Shown: one piece after another, positions 1 to 8,691 of the stretch
Layout of the letters: each line of letters begins with the position of its first letter
Position numbering within the stretch: the stretch's first letter is position 1
Origin: Conexibacter sp. CPCC 206217
Lineage (GTDB): Bacteria > Actinomycetota > Thermoleophilia > Solirubrobacterales > Solirubrobacteraceae
Assembly: GCF_030646165.1 (NCBI RefSeq)
Contig: NZ_JAUTDO010000003.1
Location: 62,001 to 126,000 of the forward strand
Length of the DNA stretch: 64,000 bases
Direction: 5' to 3'
Notes under the pieces: model-generated
The model's input: the letters and a program-made list of their open reading frames with translations, nothing else
The model's database searches: none
What the model was told of the DNA's origin: nothing
Program-made: the position numbers and the translations under genes

Positions 1-681
1 CGCGAACGCCTGCCACGGCGTCATCGCGTCGTCGAGGCCGAGCCAGCCGACGCTCGCCAGCACCAGCGTCGCGACCAGCGTCAGCCCCACGTAGAGCGAC
101 CACAGCCGCCGCGCGGTGTCGCGGATCGTCGCGCCGAAGCGCTCGATCTCAGTCGGCCCGGCCAGCTCGGACTGCAGCAGCCGCCGCCCGCCGACGCGCA
201 GCCGCGGCAGCACCGCGATCGCCAGCACGATGATCCCCATCCCGCCGAGCCAGTGGCTCAGCTGGCGCCACACCTGCGTCGCCTCGCCGAGCCTCTCGAC
301 CTCCGGCACGACCGAGCCGCCGCTGGCGGTGAAGCCGGACATCGCCTCGAAGTAGGCGTCGACCGGCACGCGCAACTGCGGCTCCCCCGACAGCACGAAC
401 GGCAGCGCCCCGAAGACCGGCACCACCAGCCACACGAGCGCGATCACGAGGAATCCCTCGCGCTGTCCGATGCGGTCGGCGCGACGCGCGTGGGTGAGCC
501 GGTCCAGCAGCAGGCCGGTCCCGCTCGTCGCGCCGCCGGCGGCCAGCCACGGCAGCACGTTCTCACCGGCGAACAGGGCGACCGCGGCCGGCGCGAGAAA
601 CGCCAGCCCGACCCATCTCAGCACCCCGCCGAGCAGGTCGAAGACGGCGCCGAGGTCGACGCCGAGCCGTGGGCGGCGCAT
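1..681 (-). CDS. trkH: TrkH-type potassium channel subunit, N-terminal part (cut by window edge)
   Basis: Membrane subunit of a Trk/Ktr potassium uptake system, which conducts K+ while a TrkA ring gates it. Only the first 227 codons are present. Hydrophobic helices lie at about residues 20-38 and 76-97. The first selectivity-filter loop is visible at residues 111-123 (FEAMSGFTASGG), followed by a WLGGMGIIVLAIAVLP helix. The fragment ends in DDAMTPWQAFA, just where the second pore loop is expected in the family. The ATG at 681 follows the trkA stop directly (682-684), so both genes are probably translated from one message. The missing part lies left of the window. Confidence 0.9.
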   Translation of the reverse strand, partial: MRRPRLGVDLGAVFDLLGGVLRWVGLAFLAPAAVALFAGENVLPWLAAGGATSGTGLLLDRLTHARRADRIGQREGFLVIALVWLVVPVFGALPFVLSGEPQLRVPVDAYFEAMSGFTASGGSVVPEVERLGEATQVWRQLSHWLGGMGIIVLAIAVLPRLRVGGRRLLQSELAGPTEIERFGATIRDTARRLWSLYVGLTLVATLVLASVGWLGLDDAMTPWQAFA

Positions 682-2010
682 CTACAGGGCCGCCTCGACC
701 TGCGTCGCGCGCGCTTGGTCGATCAGCACGATCACGCGGTCGCCGGCACGCAGCTCGCTGTCGCCGTGCGTGAAGAGGACGCTGCCGTCGCGCACGATCG
801 CGCCGATCGTCGAACCGGTCCTGGGCAGCTCCCGCAGCGGGCGGCCGATCAGCTCGCTCTCCGGCCGCACGACGATGTCGAGCACGTCGAAGCGGTCGTC
901 GTCCAGCAGCGCGATCTGCCGCGTGCGCGGGTCGTGCGCGAAGCGGATCAGCTCCTGCGCGGTCGCGGTGCGCGGGTTGATCGCGACGTCGACGCCGGCG
1001 CGCTCGAAGACGGCGGCCGAGAGCGGGTCGTCGACGACGCCGATCGTCGTGTGGACGCCGGAGACGCCGGCCGTGAGGGCTGCGTAGAGGCTCTGGGCAT
1101 CGTCGCCGAGCGCGGCGACCGCGACCTGCGCGCTGCCGACGCGCTCCTCGCGCAGCAGCTCGTGGTCGGACACGGAGGCGTGGAAGACGCGCGCGTCCGG
1201 CAGCTCGGCGGCGGCGTGGCGAGCCAGCTCGGCGTCGGGCTCGAAGATCCGCACGCGGTAGCGGTGGACCAGCAGCTTGCGCGCGATCGCGAGGCCGACG
1301 GGCGTGGCGCCGAGCACGATGACGTCCTCCACCTGCGGTTCGTGCGGCGCGAGCTGGCGGCTCCACTCCAGCGCCGCCTCGCGCGAGGCCATCACGACGA
1401 CGCGGTCGCCGATGCGCATCTGCGCGTCCCCACGCGGCAGCAGCAGCTCTCTGCCGCGCACGATCAGCGCGACGCGCGAGTCGGGCGGCAGCGGCGCCTG
1501 TGACAGCGGCACGTTCAGCAGCGCGCAGGCGTGCGCGCGCTGCTCGACGTCGAACTCGGCGACGACGACCTGGCCGTCGGCGAAGAGGTCGGCGACGCGC
1601 GCGCCGGGGACGGCGATCGCGTCGATCACGGCGCTGGCGGCCTCCAGCTCGGAGGAGACCATGAAGTCGACCTCCAGGACGCCTTCCTGCCACGCCGCCA
1701 GGTGCTCGACGTCGGTCGTGCGCACGAGCGTCCTGGTGGTCTGCGAGAGCCGCCGCACGAGCATCGCGGCGACGAGGTTGACCTCGTCCTTCGCGGTCGA
1801 GGAGATCAGCAGGTCGGCGCCTCTGACGCCGGCCTCCTCCAGCACGCGGCGGCTGGCGCCGTTGCCCTCGACGGTGCGCACGTCGAACGCGTTGGTGAGC
1901 GCGGCGAGGCGGCCTGGATCGCGGTCGACGACGGTCAGCTCGTGATCCTCGTACAGCGCATCGACGACCGTCAGCCCGACGTGTCCCGCCCCCAGCACGA
2001 TGATCCGCAT
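682..2010 (-). CDS. trkA: TrkA-type potassium uptake regulatory subunit (two RCK modules)
   Basis: Cytoplasmic NAD(H)-binding regulator of the Trk potassium channel. The 442 residues hold two RCK_N plus RCK_C halves. The first Rossmann glycine motif GAGHVG sits at residues 7-12. A second one (LGATPVGLAIARKL) is near residue 230 and a TrkA_C-like module follows each. The length is normal for a full two-domain TrkA. It is the first gene of a trkA-trkH pair with no gap, which supports one functional unit. The start is ATG directly before RIIVLGAGHVG, as in most TrkA proteins. Confidence 0.93.
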   Translation of the reverse strand: MRIIVLGAGHVGLTVVDALYEDHELTVVDRDPGRLAALTNAFDVRTVEGNGASRRVLEEAGVRGADLLISSTAKDEVNLVAAMLVRRLSQTTRTLVRTTDVEHLAAWQEGVLEVDFMVSSELEAASAVIDAIAVPGARVADLFADGQVVVAEFDVEQRAHACALLNVPLSQAPLPPDSRVALIVRGRELLLPRGDAQMRIGDRVVVMASREAALEWSRQLAPHEPQVEDVIVLGATPVGLAIARKLLVHRYRVRIFEPDAELARHAAAELPDARVFHASVSDHELLREERVGSAQVAVAALGDDAQSLYAALTAGVSGVHTTIGVVDDPLSAAVFERAGVDVAINPRTATAQELIRFAHDPRTRQIALLDDDRFDVLDIVVRPESELIGRPLRELPRTGSTIGAIVRDGSVLFTHGDSELRAGDRVIVLIDQARATQVEAAL

Positions 2011-2115
2011 CTGCGGCAGGGTACGCCGGGGCGCGGCGCGGCGGGCGGCGGGCTCGGCGCGCGGATGCCCGCGGCGCGCCTTGCGGGCCCGCGGCGGGTG
2101 CGTCGCGAGCGACCC

Positions 2116-2856
2116 CTAGTACAGCGCCGCGGCCAGCCGGCGGCGGCCGTCGCGCGCGAGCGGGTGCTCGACGCCCAGCTCGTCCAGCAGCCCGACGACG
2201 ACCTTGCGGATGTCGTCCTTGTGCCCGTCGGCGCCGGGCAGCGCCTCCAGCAGCAGCTCCAGCGCGCGCTCCTCGTCGCCGCCGTCGAGCGCGGCGAACG
2301 CGGCCTCGAGGTTCGGGCTCTCGCTGCGCTCCAGTTCGATGCGGGCGCCGAGGCCGGCCGCGGCGAAGTCGCCGGGGACGCGCTCGAGCAGCTCCAGCGC
2401 CTCGTCGGTGTCGCCGCGGGCGTGCAGCAGGCGCGCGAGCGGCACGAGCGCGTCGGCGCGGTTGGGCTCCAGTTCGACGGCGCGGCGCAGCGACGGCTCG
2501 TCACCGGCGGCGACCAGGCCGTCGGCCTCCGACGGCACGAGTCCGTCGAAGAAGCGCTCGACCGCGGCGGGCGGCTGCGCGCCGACGAACTCGGACGCGA
2601 GTCTGCCGTCGACGAACGCCTTCACGGCCGGGATGCTCTGGATCTGGAAGGCCTGTGCGATGCCCTGGTTGGCGTCGGTGTCGAGCTTCGCGAGCGCGAT
2701 CTTGCCCTCGCGGGCGTTGGCGGCTCTCTCGAGCACCGGCCCGAGCTGCCGACATGGCCCGCACCACTCGGCCCAGAAGTCGACGACGACAGGGATCTGG
2801 TGGGAGCGATCGAGGACTTCTCTCTGGAAGTCCTGCTCGGTGACGTCGAAGACCAT
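2116..2856 (-). CDS. Thioredoxin-TPR co-chaperone (YbbN/CnoX family)
   Basis: Thioredoxin fold joined to a TPR-like helical tail, the architecture of YbbN/CnoX proteins that protect clients from oxidative aggregation and pass them to chaperones. The 246-residue protein has WCGPC near residue 30, so unlike E. coli YbbN (SXXC) it keeps both redox cysteines. The thioredoxin cis-proline segment is SIPAVKAF. Residues from about 110 on are Ala/Leu/Glu-rich helices such as EALELLERVPGDF. I place the start at ATG 2856 (MVFDVTEQDFQ); the open frame extends upstream but that part reads as noise. It is divergent from the hydrolase gene at 2923. Confidence 0.85.
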   Translation of the reverse strand: MVFDVTEQDFQREVLDRSHQIPVVVDFWAEWCGPCRQLGPVLERAANAREGKIALAKLDTDANQGIAQAFQIQSIPAVKAFVDGRLASEFVGAQPPAAVERFFDGLVPSEADGLVAAGDEPSLRRAVELEPNRADALVPLARLLHARGDTDEALELLERVPGDFAAAGLGARIELERSESPNLEAAFAALDGGDEERALELLLEALPGADGHKDDIRKVVVGLLDELGVEHPLARDGRRRLAAALY

Positions 2857-2922
2857 CGCTTCAATGTAGCGGCCCGGGGGCGGGCTGCAGGGGGTCGCGC
2901 GCATCCGCTATCACCTGCGGGC

Positions 2923-3756
2923 ATGAGCGAATTCAGCGTCGAGCGCGACGGGGTCGTCCTGCGCGGTGGTGACGAGGGCGAGGGGACGCCGGTCGTGCTG
3001 CTGCACGGGCTGACCGCGACCCGCCGCTACGTCGTGATGGGATCCAAGACGCTGGAGCGCGGCGGCCATCGCGTCGTCACGTACGACGCGCGCGGTCACG
3101 GCAGATCGTCGCCCGCGCCGGTCGGCGGCGAGGCGGGCTACGGCTACGCGACGTTGGCGCAGGACCTGCGCGCCGTGCTCGACGCCGCCGGGATCGAGCG
3201 CGCCGTCCTGGTGGGCGCTTCGATGGGGGCGCACACGCTGCTGCGGTTCGCGCTCGACGCGCCCGAGCGGGTCGCCGGCGCGGTCGTCGTGACGCCCGCG
3301 TACGACCCTGTCAGCCAGGAGTCGCCCGCGCGGATGGCGTACTGGGACGCGCTCGCCGACGGCCTGCGCGACGGCGGGATCGAGGGCTTCGTCGCGGCCA
3401 ACCACGTCGAGCGGATGCCTGCCGCCTGGCAGGACACGATCCGCACGGTGCTGCGCCAGCGGCTCTCCCAGCACGACGACCTCGTCGCCGTGGAGGCGGC
3501 GCTGCGGGCGGTCCCGCGCTCGCGCCCGTTCGAGACCTTGCACGACCTCGCGGCGCTGGAGGGGATCCCCGCCGTGGTGGTCGCCAGCCGCGACGAGGCG
3601 GATCCCGGACATCCGCTCGAGATCGGCGAGGCGTACGCCGCCGCGATCCCCGGCGCGAGGCTGCTGGTGGAGGAGCCGGGCAGATCGCCGATCGCCTGGC
3701 AGGGCGGGCAGTTGTCGCGCGCAATCGCCGAATTGGCGGAGTTGACGCGTAGCTGA
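2923..3756 (+). CDS. Alpha/beta hydrolase
   Basis: Alpha/beta-hydrolase fold enzyme of 277 residues, substrate unknown. Visible elements are the oxyanion segment VVLLHGLTATRRY, the DARGHGRS turn, and the nucleophile elbow GASMG (Ser near residue 91). A probable acid-His part is VVASRDEADPGHPLEIGEAY near the C-terminus. The ATG at 2923 follows a short leader and has no strong ribosome site. It starts a run of three plus-strand genes with short gaps, but nothing in the neighbours fixes the substrate. Confidence 0.8.
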   Translation: MSEFSVERDGVVLRGGDEGEGTPVVLLHGLTATRRYVVMGSKTLERGGHRVVTYDARGHGRSSPAPVGGEAGYGYATLAQDLRAVLDAAGIERAVLVGASMGAHTLLRFALDAPERVAGAVVVTPAYDPVSQESPARMAYWDALADGLRDGGIEGFVAANHVERMPAAWQDTIRTVLRQRLSQHDDLVAVEAALRAVPRSRPFETLHDLAALEGIPAVVVASRDEADPGHPLEIGEAYAAAIPGARLLVEEPGRSPIAWQGGQLSRAIAELAELTRS

Positions 3757-3807
3757 TCGACGGATGTGCACTATCGCTGCACCCCACCCCGGTGCAACGA
3801 TGTGCGG

Positions 3808-4383
3808 ATGGATGCGTCCAACGATTTCCGTCGTCTCCCCGCCGGGCTGCCGATCCCGGTCGACGACGGGGCCGCCGATCACCTGCTGGGGCTGGAGTTG
3901 CCGGCGGTGCTGCTGCCGTCGACCCACGGCGAGCTGGTCGACCTCGCGGTGCTCGCGGCGGAGGCGGTCACGCTCGTGCTCTACCTCTATCCGCGCACGG
4001 GCCGGCCGGACGAGGTGCTGCCGGAGGGCTGGGACGACATCCCGGGCGCGCGCGGCTGCACGGTGCAGAACATCGCCTTCCGCGACCACCGCGCGCGGCT
4101 GAACGTGCTCGGCGCGGAGGTGGTCGGCCTCAGCGCGCAGACGACCGAGGACCAGCAGGAGTTCGCCGCGCGCGAGCACATGCCGTATCCGCTCTTGTCA
4201 GACCCACAACTGAAGCTCGCCCAAGCGCTCGACCTGCCGACATTCGAAGTCAGCGGGATGACGCTCTACAAGCGCCTGACCATGGTCGCGCGAGCGGGCG
4301 TGATCGAAAGAGTCTTCTACCCGATCTTCCCGCCCGATCGCGACGCCGCCAACGTCGTCGCCTGGCTGGGCGTGGTGTCATGA
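3808..4383 (+). CDS. Peroxiredoxin-like (AhpC/TSA superfamily) protein
   Basis: Redoxin-fold protein of 191 residues. The pattern LYPRTG...GARGCT...F(R)D, then VVGLSAQT and YPLLSDPQLKLAQALDLP, follows the PrxQ/BCP-like order: peroxidatic region, then GLS and LLSD blocks. The single Cys in ARGCT is the probable peroxidatic residue, but the strict PxxxT/SxxC motif is stretched by about 17 residues, so activity is not certain. I start at ATG 3808; the frame is open further upstream but that part does not look like protein. A small inverted repeat (TGCACC-N7-GGTGCA) lies just upstream at about 3778-3796 and could be an operator. Confidence 0.75.
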   Translation: MDASNDFRRLPAGLPIPVDDGAADHLLGLELPAVLLPSTHGELVDLAVLAAEAVTLVLYLYPRTGRPDEVLPEGWDDIPGARGCTVQNIAFRDHRARLNVLGAEVVGLSAQTTEDQQEFAAREHMPYPLLSDPQLKLAQALDLPTFEVSGMTLYKRLTMVARAGVIERVFYPIFPPDRDAANVVAWLGVVS

Positions 4384-4390
4384 TGGCCGC

Positions 4391-4870
4391 GTGAGCGAGC
4401 GCGGACCATTCGCGCCTCGCCTTTCTCCCATGGGTTCGCCGAGACCTGCCGGGTACTCCGGGACGCCGCTGCCGAAGAAGCTCGGGATCAAGGCTGGGCA
4501 GCGGATCGCGTTCCTCGACGCGCCGGCGGAGTTCGCGGTTGCGCTGGGGGAGCTGCCGGAGGGGGTGGGGGCGGTGCGGACGTCGGCGCGCGGTCCGTTG
4601 GACCTCGTCGTCGCGTTCTTCGTCGAGCGGAGGCGACTGCGGGAGCGGCTGCCGCGGCTGATCGCGGCGCTGGAGCCCGACGGCGCGCTGTGGATCGCGT
4701 GGCCGAAGAAGGCGTCGAGAGTGCCGACCGACGTGACCGAGGACGTCGTGCGCGAGCTGGGCCTGGCGGCCGGCGTCGTCGACGTGAAGGTCTGCGCGAT
4801 CGACACGACATGGTCCGGCCTGAAGCTGGTCGTCCGAGTAGCGGACCGCCCGACACACCCGGCACGCTGA
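4391..4870 (+). CDS. DUF3052 family protein
   Basis: Small protein of 159 residues whose middle begins GYSGTPLPKKLGIKAGQRI, the signature opening of the actinobacterial DUF3052 family, and ends with W(S)GLKLVVR. Members are cytoplasmic proteins of unknown role. The GTG start at 4391 comes 7 nt after the peroxiredoxin-like gene, so the two are probably cotranscribed. The first 20 residues are outside the conserved part, and a start at the internal Met14 is possible. Confidence 0.8.
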   Translation: MSERGPFAPRLSPMGSPRPAGYSGTPLPKKLGIKAGQRIAFLDAPAEFAVALGELPEGVGAVRTSARGPLDLVVAFFVERRRLRERLPRLIAALEPDGALWIAWPKKASRVPTDVTEDVVRELGLAAGVVDVKVCAIDTTWSGLKLVVRVADRPTHPAR

Positions 4871-4897
4871 GCCCGCAGCCGGCGCCGGCCGGGGAGG

Positions 4898-4938
4898 ACC
4901 GAAGGATCGCTGCTGCCTGGCGGCAGCAAACCTTCGGT
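4898..4938. terminator. Convergent hairpin terminator
   Basis: Inverted repeat ACCGAAGG / CCTTCGGT with an inner GC-rich GCTGCTGCC/GGCAGC stem, lying between the DUF3052 gene and the convergent MFS gene. It can serve both strands. No long T tract follows. Confidence 0.6.
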
Positions 4939-4957
4939 GCTCAGGAGAGAGCGACGC

Positions 4958-6157
4958 TCAGGCGCGTGCTGTCCCGGCAGGGGCCGGGGTGAGGCGGCGC
5001 CTGCCGAGCGCCATCGCGACGGCGGCGAAGAGGCCGGCGGCGAACGCGACCGCGAAGGCACGGTGGCCGCTGGTGGCGTCGACGACGTGGCCGGCGGCGG
5101 CGAGGCCGATCGCGATGCCGGCGCCGAGCGAGGTCGAGAGCCAGGCGAAGCCCTCCGTCAGCGCGGCGCGGGGGACGAGCGCCTCGACGAGCGCGAAGCT
5201 CGTGATCAGCGTCGGCGCGATCGTCACGCCGCTCGCCACGATCGCCAGCGCCATCAACGGGATCGAGTCGGCGAGCGCGAGCGGGATCGTGCCGAGGCAC
5301 ATCAGCGCGATCGCGATCGCGAGGCGGCGTTCCAGTCCGATCCCCCAGCGGCGGGCGCCGTACGCGATCCCCGCCACCGCGCTGGAGATCGCGTGCAGTG
5401 CCAGCAGCGGACCGCTCAGCGCCTCGTGGCCGTGCTCCTGCGCGAACGCGACCATCGACACCTCGATCGTCCCGAAGACGCCGCCGAGGCCGACCAGCAC
5501 GAGCGCGAGCACCAGCAGGCCCGGCGACCGTATCGCCGAGCCGGTGTGCCCGTTGCGCGCGGCGATCGGCGGCTCGGTCGCGCGCTGGGTGGCGAACGAG
5601 AGGCCGCCGACGAGCAGGAAGCCGATCGCGGTCGCGAGCCCGACGGCCGGGGAGATCGCGGTCGCCAGCACCGTCACCAATACGGGGCCGAGCGTGAAGA
5701 CGATCTCGTCCAGGACCGACTCCAGCGCGTACGCCGTCTGCAGGCCCGGGCTGCCGCCCAGCAGGTTCGCCCAGCGCGAGCGCACGAGCGAGCCGAACGA
5801 CGGGAACGCGAGACCGGTCACGAACGCCGCGGCGAAGTAGGCGGCGCGGCTCGCGTCGACCTGCGCGGCGACGATCAGCGCGACGAGGCCGGCGATGTGC
5901 AGCGCCATCGCGGGCAGCAGCACGCGCCGCTGTCCGAAGCGGTCGACCAGCCCGCCGATCTGCGGGGCGCCGATCGCGTTCGCGATCGCGATCGTCGCGC
6001 TGACCGCCCCGGCGACGCCGTAGGAGCCGGTCGAGCCGCGCACGAGCAGAACCGTCCCGAGCCCGAGCATCGCCATCGGCAGGCGCCCGACGAAGCCGGC
6101 GCCCACGAATGCACGCGCACCGGGCGTGCGCAGGATGTCGGCGTACGAGGTCAGCAC
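4958..6157 (-). CDS. MFS transporter
   Basis: Major facilitator protein of 399 residues with about 12 hydrophobic helices and the loop 2-3 motif GGLVDRFGQRRV typical of MFS drug/metabolite pumps. Substrate unknown. The best start is GTG 6157 (VLTSYADILRTPG), because the open frame further upstream overlaps the divergent-looking regulatory region and reads as Arg-rich noise. It shares the style of the second MFS gene at 24177 (similar TSLGAGIAIG-like and TTAQGAGIALG-like segments), so the two may be distant paralogues. The small HTH gene 98 bp upstream on the same strand may regulate it. Confidence 0.82.
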   Translation of the reverse strand: MLTSYADILRTPGARAFVGAGFVGRLPMAMLGLGTVLLVRGSTGSYGVAGAVSATIAIANAIGAPQIGGLVDRFGQRRVLLPAMALHIAGLVALIVAAQVDASRAAYFAAAFVTGLAFPSFGSLVRSRWANLLGGSPGLQTAYALESVLDEIVFTLGPVLVTVLATAISPAVGLATAIGFLLVGGLSFATQRATEPPIAARNGHTGSAIRSPGLLVLALVLVGLGGVFGTIEVSMVAFAQEHGHEALSGPLLALHAISSAVAGIAYGARRWGIGLERRLAIAIALMCLGTIPLALADSIPLMALAIVASGVTIAPTLITSFALVEALVPRAALTEGFAWLSTSLGAGIAIGLAAAGHVVDATSGHRAFAVAFAAGLFAAVAMALGRRRLTPAPAGTARA

Positions 6158-6254
6158 GGGGCCGGCAACCTTCGCACGTGAGCGGCACGCGCGCCGTACG
6201 AGGCGGCGTGGGCCGATGCGCCGAATGGGCGTTGCGCGAGGACGCGGCGGGGTG

Positions 6255-6530
6255 TTACGCGAGGACGCGGCGGCGCGCGACCTGGATCGCGCCGTTGATC
6301 GAGTGCGCCTGCGGGAGCGCGTCGCGCAGGGCTTCGATCTCGGCACGGCGGAAGCGCGGACCGGTCGCGCCGCCGACGTCACAGGGGAACGCGAGCCGCT
6401 CCGACCACGTCTGCAACGCGGCCGGCGGCACGTCGAGCAGTCGCGCGGCATCGGTGCAGCACAGCTGTGACTCACCACCGGGTGTGTCACCTCTGTGATG
6501 CACCAAAGCGTGTGCCGCGTCACCACTCAT
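6255..6530 (-). CDS. Small MerR/BldC-like helix-turn-helix regulator
   Basis: DNA-binding protein of 91 residues. The segment CTDAARLLDVPPAALQTWSE is a helix-turn-helix and GPRFRRAEIEALRDAL is the MerR-type wing plus helix. The tail LPQAHSINGAIQVARRRVLA is seen in other actinobacterial single-domain HTH proteins. There is no effector domain, as in BldC. It lies upstream of and codirectional with the MFS pump. The pentamer TCACC recurs across its own start region, which may be an autoregulatory site. Confidence 0.7.
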   Translation of the reverse strand: MSGDAAHALVHHRGDTPGGESQLCCTDAARLLDVPPAALQTWSERLAFPCDVGGATGPRFRRAEIEALRDALPQAHSINGAIQVARRRVLA

Positions 6531-6685
6531 ATGTGTTCACCGTAACGCAACGATGGGCTTACTTCCACAACTGTGAGTAGGTTTTTATCAGCTTCGACAC
6601 TTGCTCAGACATTCCTGAGTGGTGGAGTGACAGTCCACTGACTTTCCGAGATTCAGGTGACTGATGCGTCGCGAAGAGGAGTGAA
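6531..6685. promoter_or_regulatory. AT-richer intergenic control region
   Basis: About 155 bp with clearly lower GC than its surroundings (for example TAGGTTTTTATCAG) between the HTH gene start and the end of the HAD gene. It must hold the HTH promoter on the minus strand. A TTGTGG hexamer (minus strand) could be the -35 element, but I cannot fix a -10 box. No gene seen. Confidence 0.4.
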
Positions 6686-6726
6686 ACGGCGCCGGCGAGC
6701 TCACCCGCTCCCGATGCCGGCGCCGT
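6686..6726 (-). terminator. Hairpin terminator of the HAD gene
   Basis: Perfect 11-bp arms ACGGCGCCGGC / GCCGGCGCCGT with a 19-nt loop. It overlaps the last codons of the HAD gene, whose stop is at 6701-6703. Confidence 0.6.
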
Positions 6727-7366
6727 CGAGATCGCGCGCGAGGTCCGCGGCCGTGTCGTAGACGCGACGGGCGCCGGCAGCGCGCAGTTCGGTCTCGGAG
6801 ATCCCGCCGCTGCGCAGCCCGATGAAGCCGATTCCGGCCCGCTCGGCGGCGACTGCGTCCCAGACCGAGTCGCCGACCATCACAGCCGGCCGCGCCGCGA
6901 CTCTGGCGAGCGCCACTTCGACGAGGTCGGGCGCCGGCTTCGAGTTGGACACGTCGCCGGAGCTGGTCCAGCCGGCGAGCAGCTTGCGGGCGTCGAGCAG
7001 GTCGAGATAGTGCTCGACCTCGTCGGCGTTGCCGGAGCTGGCCAGCACGCTCGCGACCCCGCGCTCGCGCAGCGCCACGAGCAGGTCGCGTGCGCCGGGC
7101 AGCGGGCGGGCTTCGTCGATCAGCTCGCCGAAGTGGTCGCCGTGCAGGTCGCGCAGCGCGTCGCCGTGCTGGCGCTCGACCTCCTCGCCCGCGGCGGCGG
7201 CGACGAACTTGTCGCCGCCCTTGCCGACCTGGCGGTGCAGGCTCCAGGCGGGCGCGTCGAGGTCGATCCCCGCGAAGGCCCGCTGCCACGCGATCACGTG
7301 CAGGTAGTTCGTGTCGACGAGCGTGCCGTCGACGTCGAGCACGACCGCTCGGGCCGCTGCGCTCAT
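6701..7366 (-). CDS. HAD-superfamily phosphatase (phosphoglycolate phosphatase/beta-phosphoglucomutase type)
   Basis: Cytoplasmic phosphatase of 221 residues. It has the nucleophile motif DVDGTLVDTN (residues 10-19), motif II S in LASSGNADE, the lysine in NSKPAPD and the acidic motif VGDSVWDAVAAE. The alpha-helical cap between residues 20 and 85 is C1 type. Substrate not predictable. Its ATG overlaps the stop of the DUF892 gene by 4 nt (ATGA at 7363-7366), so the two are translationally coupled. Confidence 0.85.
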   Translation of the reverse strand: MSAAARAVVLDVDGTLVDTNYLHVIAWQRAFAGIDLDAPAWSLHRQVGKGGDKFVAAAAGEEVERQHGDALRDLHGDHFGELIDEARPLPGARDLLVALRERGVASVLASSGNADEVEHYLDLLDARKLLAGWTSSGDVSNSKPAPDLVEVALARVAARPAVMVGDSVWDAVAAERAGIGFIGLRSGGISETELRAAGARRVYDTAADLARDLDGAGIGSG

Positions 7367-8295
7367 CTCGCTCCCGCTCCGCTCCCAGCGTGCTCCCGCT
7401 CGTGCTCGACCGCGTCGAGCACCGTGCGGCGCTGCTTGTGCGCGCGCTCGTACGTCTCGACGTGGCGCAGCTGCGCCGGCGTCAGGTCGTCGAGTCTTCT
7501 GGTGACCTGCTCGACGGTCAGCTCGTCGTAGCCGGCGAACGGCCGGCGCTGCTCCTCGCGCTCCTCGGTCGTCTGCTGCGTGGCGCCGATTGCGCCGTCG
7601 ACCGCTTCCGCCGCCTTCGCCACCGCGCCCGCCGCCGCCCGTCTGGCGTCGGCGCCGACTCTGCGCCCTGCTCGCGCAGTCGCCTGCGCCGCGTCGTCGG
7701 CGTCGCGTCTCAGCTCGCGCGCGGAGCGTCTCGCGGCCTGCGCGGCACCGGTTCTCTCGACGTCGTAGGACGGTCTGCCGGCGACCTCGGAGTCGACGAC
7801 GGCCGCCGTCAGCGCCGGGATCTGCGCGCGCAGGGCCGCCAGCATCCGCTCCTCGTCGGCGCGATGGGACGCCGCGAGTCTCGCGGTCAGCTCGTCGCCC
7901 GCCAGCAGCGCGAGCTGCTCGATCGCGTCGTAGGTCGCGATCTCCAGCGCCTCGGTCGCGGCCTCGTCCTTCGCGTTCTTCAGCAGCTTCTCCTCGGGGC
8001 TGGCGCCGCGCAGCAGGTCCAGCGGCGTCTTGCCGAACGCGAGCAGCTGTCCGGCGAGCCGCTGGCCGGCGTCGTAGACGGCGCCGACGACGGTCGGCCC
8101 GTGGTCGAGGTCGGCGAGGCGGCGGCTGATTCTGTCGGCGTGGCCGCGCGTCTCGCGCAGGTGGCGCTCCAGCTCGGAGCGGTAGTCGCCGCTCGGCGTC
8201 ACCGCGATGTGGGCCTGCAGCGTGCGCACGAGCGCCAGCTCCATCGCACGCGCCTCGATCAGGTACTGAACGAGCTTGTCCTCGGTCGTCGGCAT
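7363..8295 (-). CDS. Ferritin-like DUF892 protein with long C-terminal extension
   Basis: The first 165 residues form a ferritin-like four-helix bundle of the DUF892 class (KLVQYLIEARAMELALVRTLQAH, then repeated E/H-bearing helices), a family linked to general stress in soil bacteria. A long Ala/Arg-rich linker follows (about residues 185-245), then a conserved-looking tail YDELTVEQVTRRLDDL...YERAHKQRRTVL. I start at ATG 8295 because GGGAGC lies 6-11 nt upstream; the frame extends upstream only as noise. It is divergent from three coupled small acidic genes, also stress-like. Confidence 0.75.
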   Translation of the reverse strand: MPTTEDKLVQYLIEARAMELALVRTLQAHIAVTPSGDYRSELERHLRETRGHADRISRRLADLDHGPTVVGAVYDAGQRLAGQLLAFGKTPLDLLRGASPEEKLLKNAKDEAATEALEIATYDAIEQLALLAGDELTARLAASHRADEERMLAALRAQIPALTAAVVDSEVAGRPSYDVERTGAAQAARRSARELRRDADDAAQATARAGRRVGADARRAAAGAVAKAAEAVDGAIGATQQTTEEREEQRRPFAGYDELTVEQVTRRLDDLTPAQLRHVETYERAHKQRRTVLDAVEHEREHAGSGAGAR

Positions 8296-8439
8296 CGATG
8301 CTCCCTTTTCATGACGGAGGTTGGGCGTGGTCCCGTCGCACTGCCCTGCCGTGCACCCGTCCAAACGGCATCGGCGGGCCGTTTCGCGCCCGCCGGGAGG
8401 GGAAGGTTCCGTTCGAACCGACCATGAGAGGACGCCTCG

Positions 8440-8691
8440 ATGCCCGTCGCAGCAGTAGTCACGCCGGCGCTGGAGGTGCCGGAGCCGGTCGGACCCGAGC
8501 AGCCGCTTCCCGGCGATCCGGGGCCGACCGTCCCGGACCCGGCGCCGCCCGAACCGCCGGACGCCCCGCCCGGCCCGGAGATCCCAGAGCCGCAGCCGCC
8601 GGTGCAGCCCGACCCGCCGGCGCCCGACATCCCCAGCCCGGATCCGAAGGGACCCGAGACCGTGCAGAGCCAGGACCAGGAGCCGTCATGA
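8440..8691 (+). CDS. Small proline-rich acidic protein
   Basis: 83-residue protein, over one third Pro, with many Glu/Asp and no hydrophobic core. It is probably disordered (PEPVGPEQPLPGDPGP type sequence). A GAGAGGA ribosome site sits about 8 nt before the ATG. Its TGA overlaps the next ATG (8688-8691), making it first in a coupled trio. I do not recognise the family. Proline-rich low-complexity frames can arise by chance in such GC-rich DNA, but the ribosome site and coupling argue for a gene. Confidence 0.5.
   Translation: MPVAAVVTPALEVPEPVGPEQPLPGDPGPTVPDPAPPEPPDAPPGPEIPEPQPPVQPDPPAPDIPSPDPKGPETVQSQDQEPS

Noticed and set aside
4936..6188. Plus-strand frames across the MFS gene
   Set aside because: They are almost entirely Arg, Ala, Asp and Gln and overlap a clear membrane transporter on the other strand.
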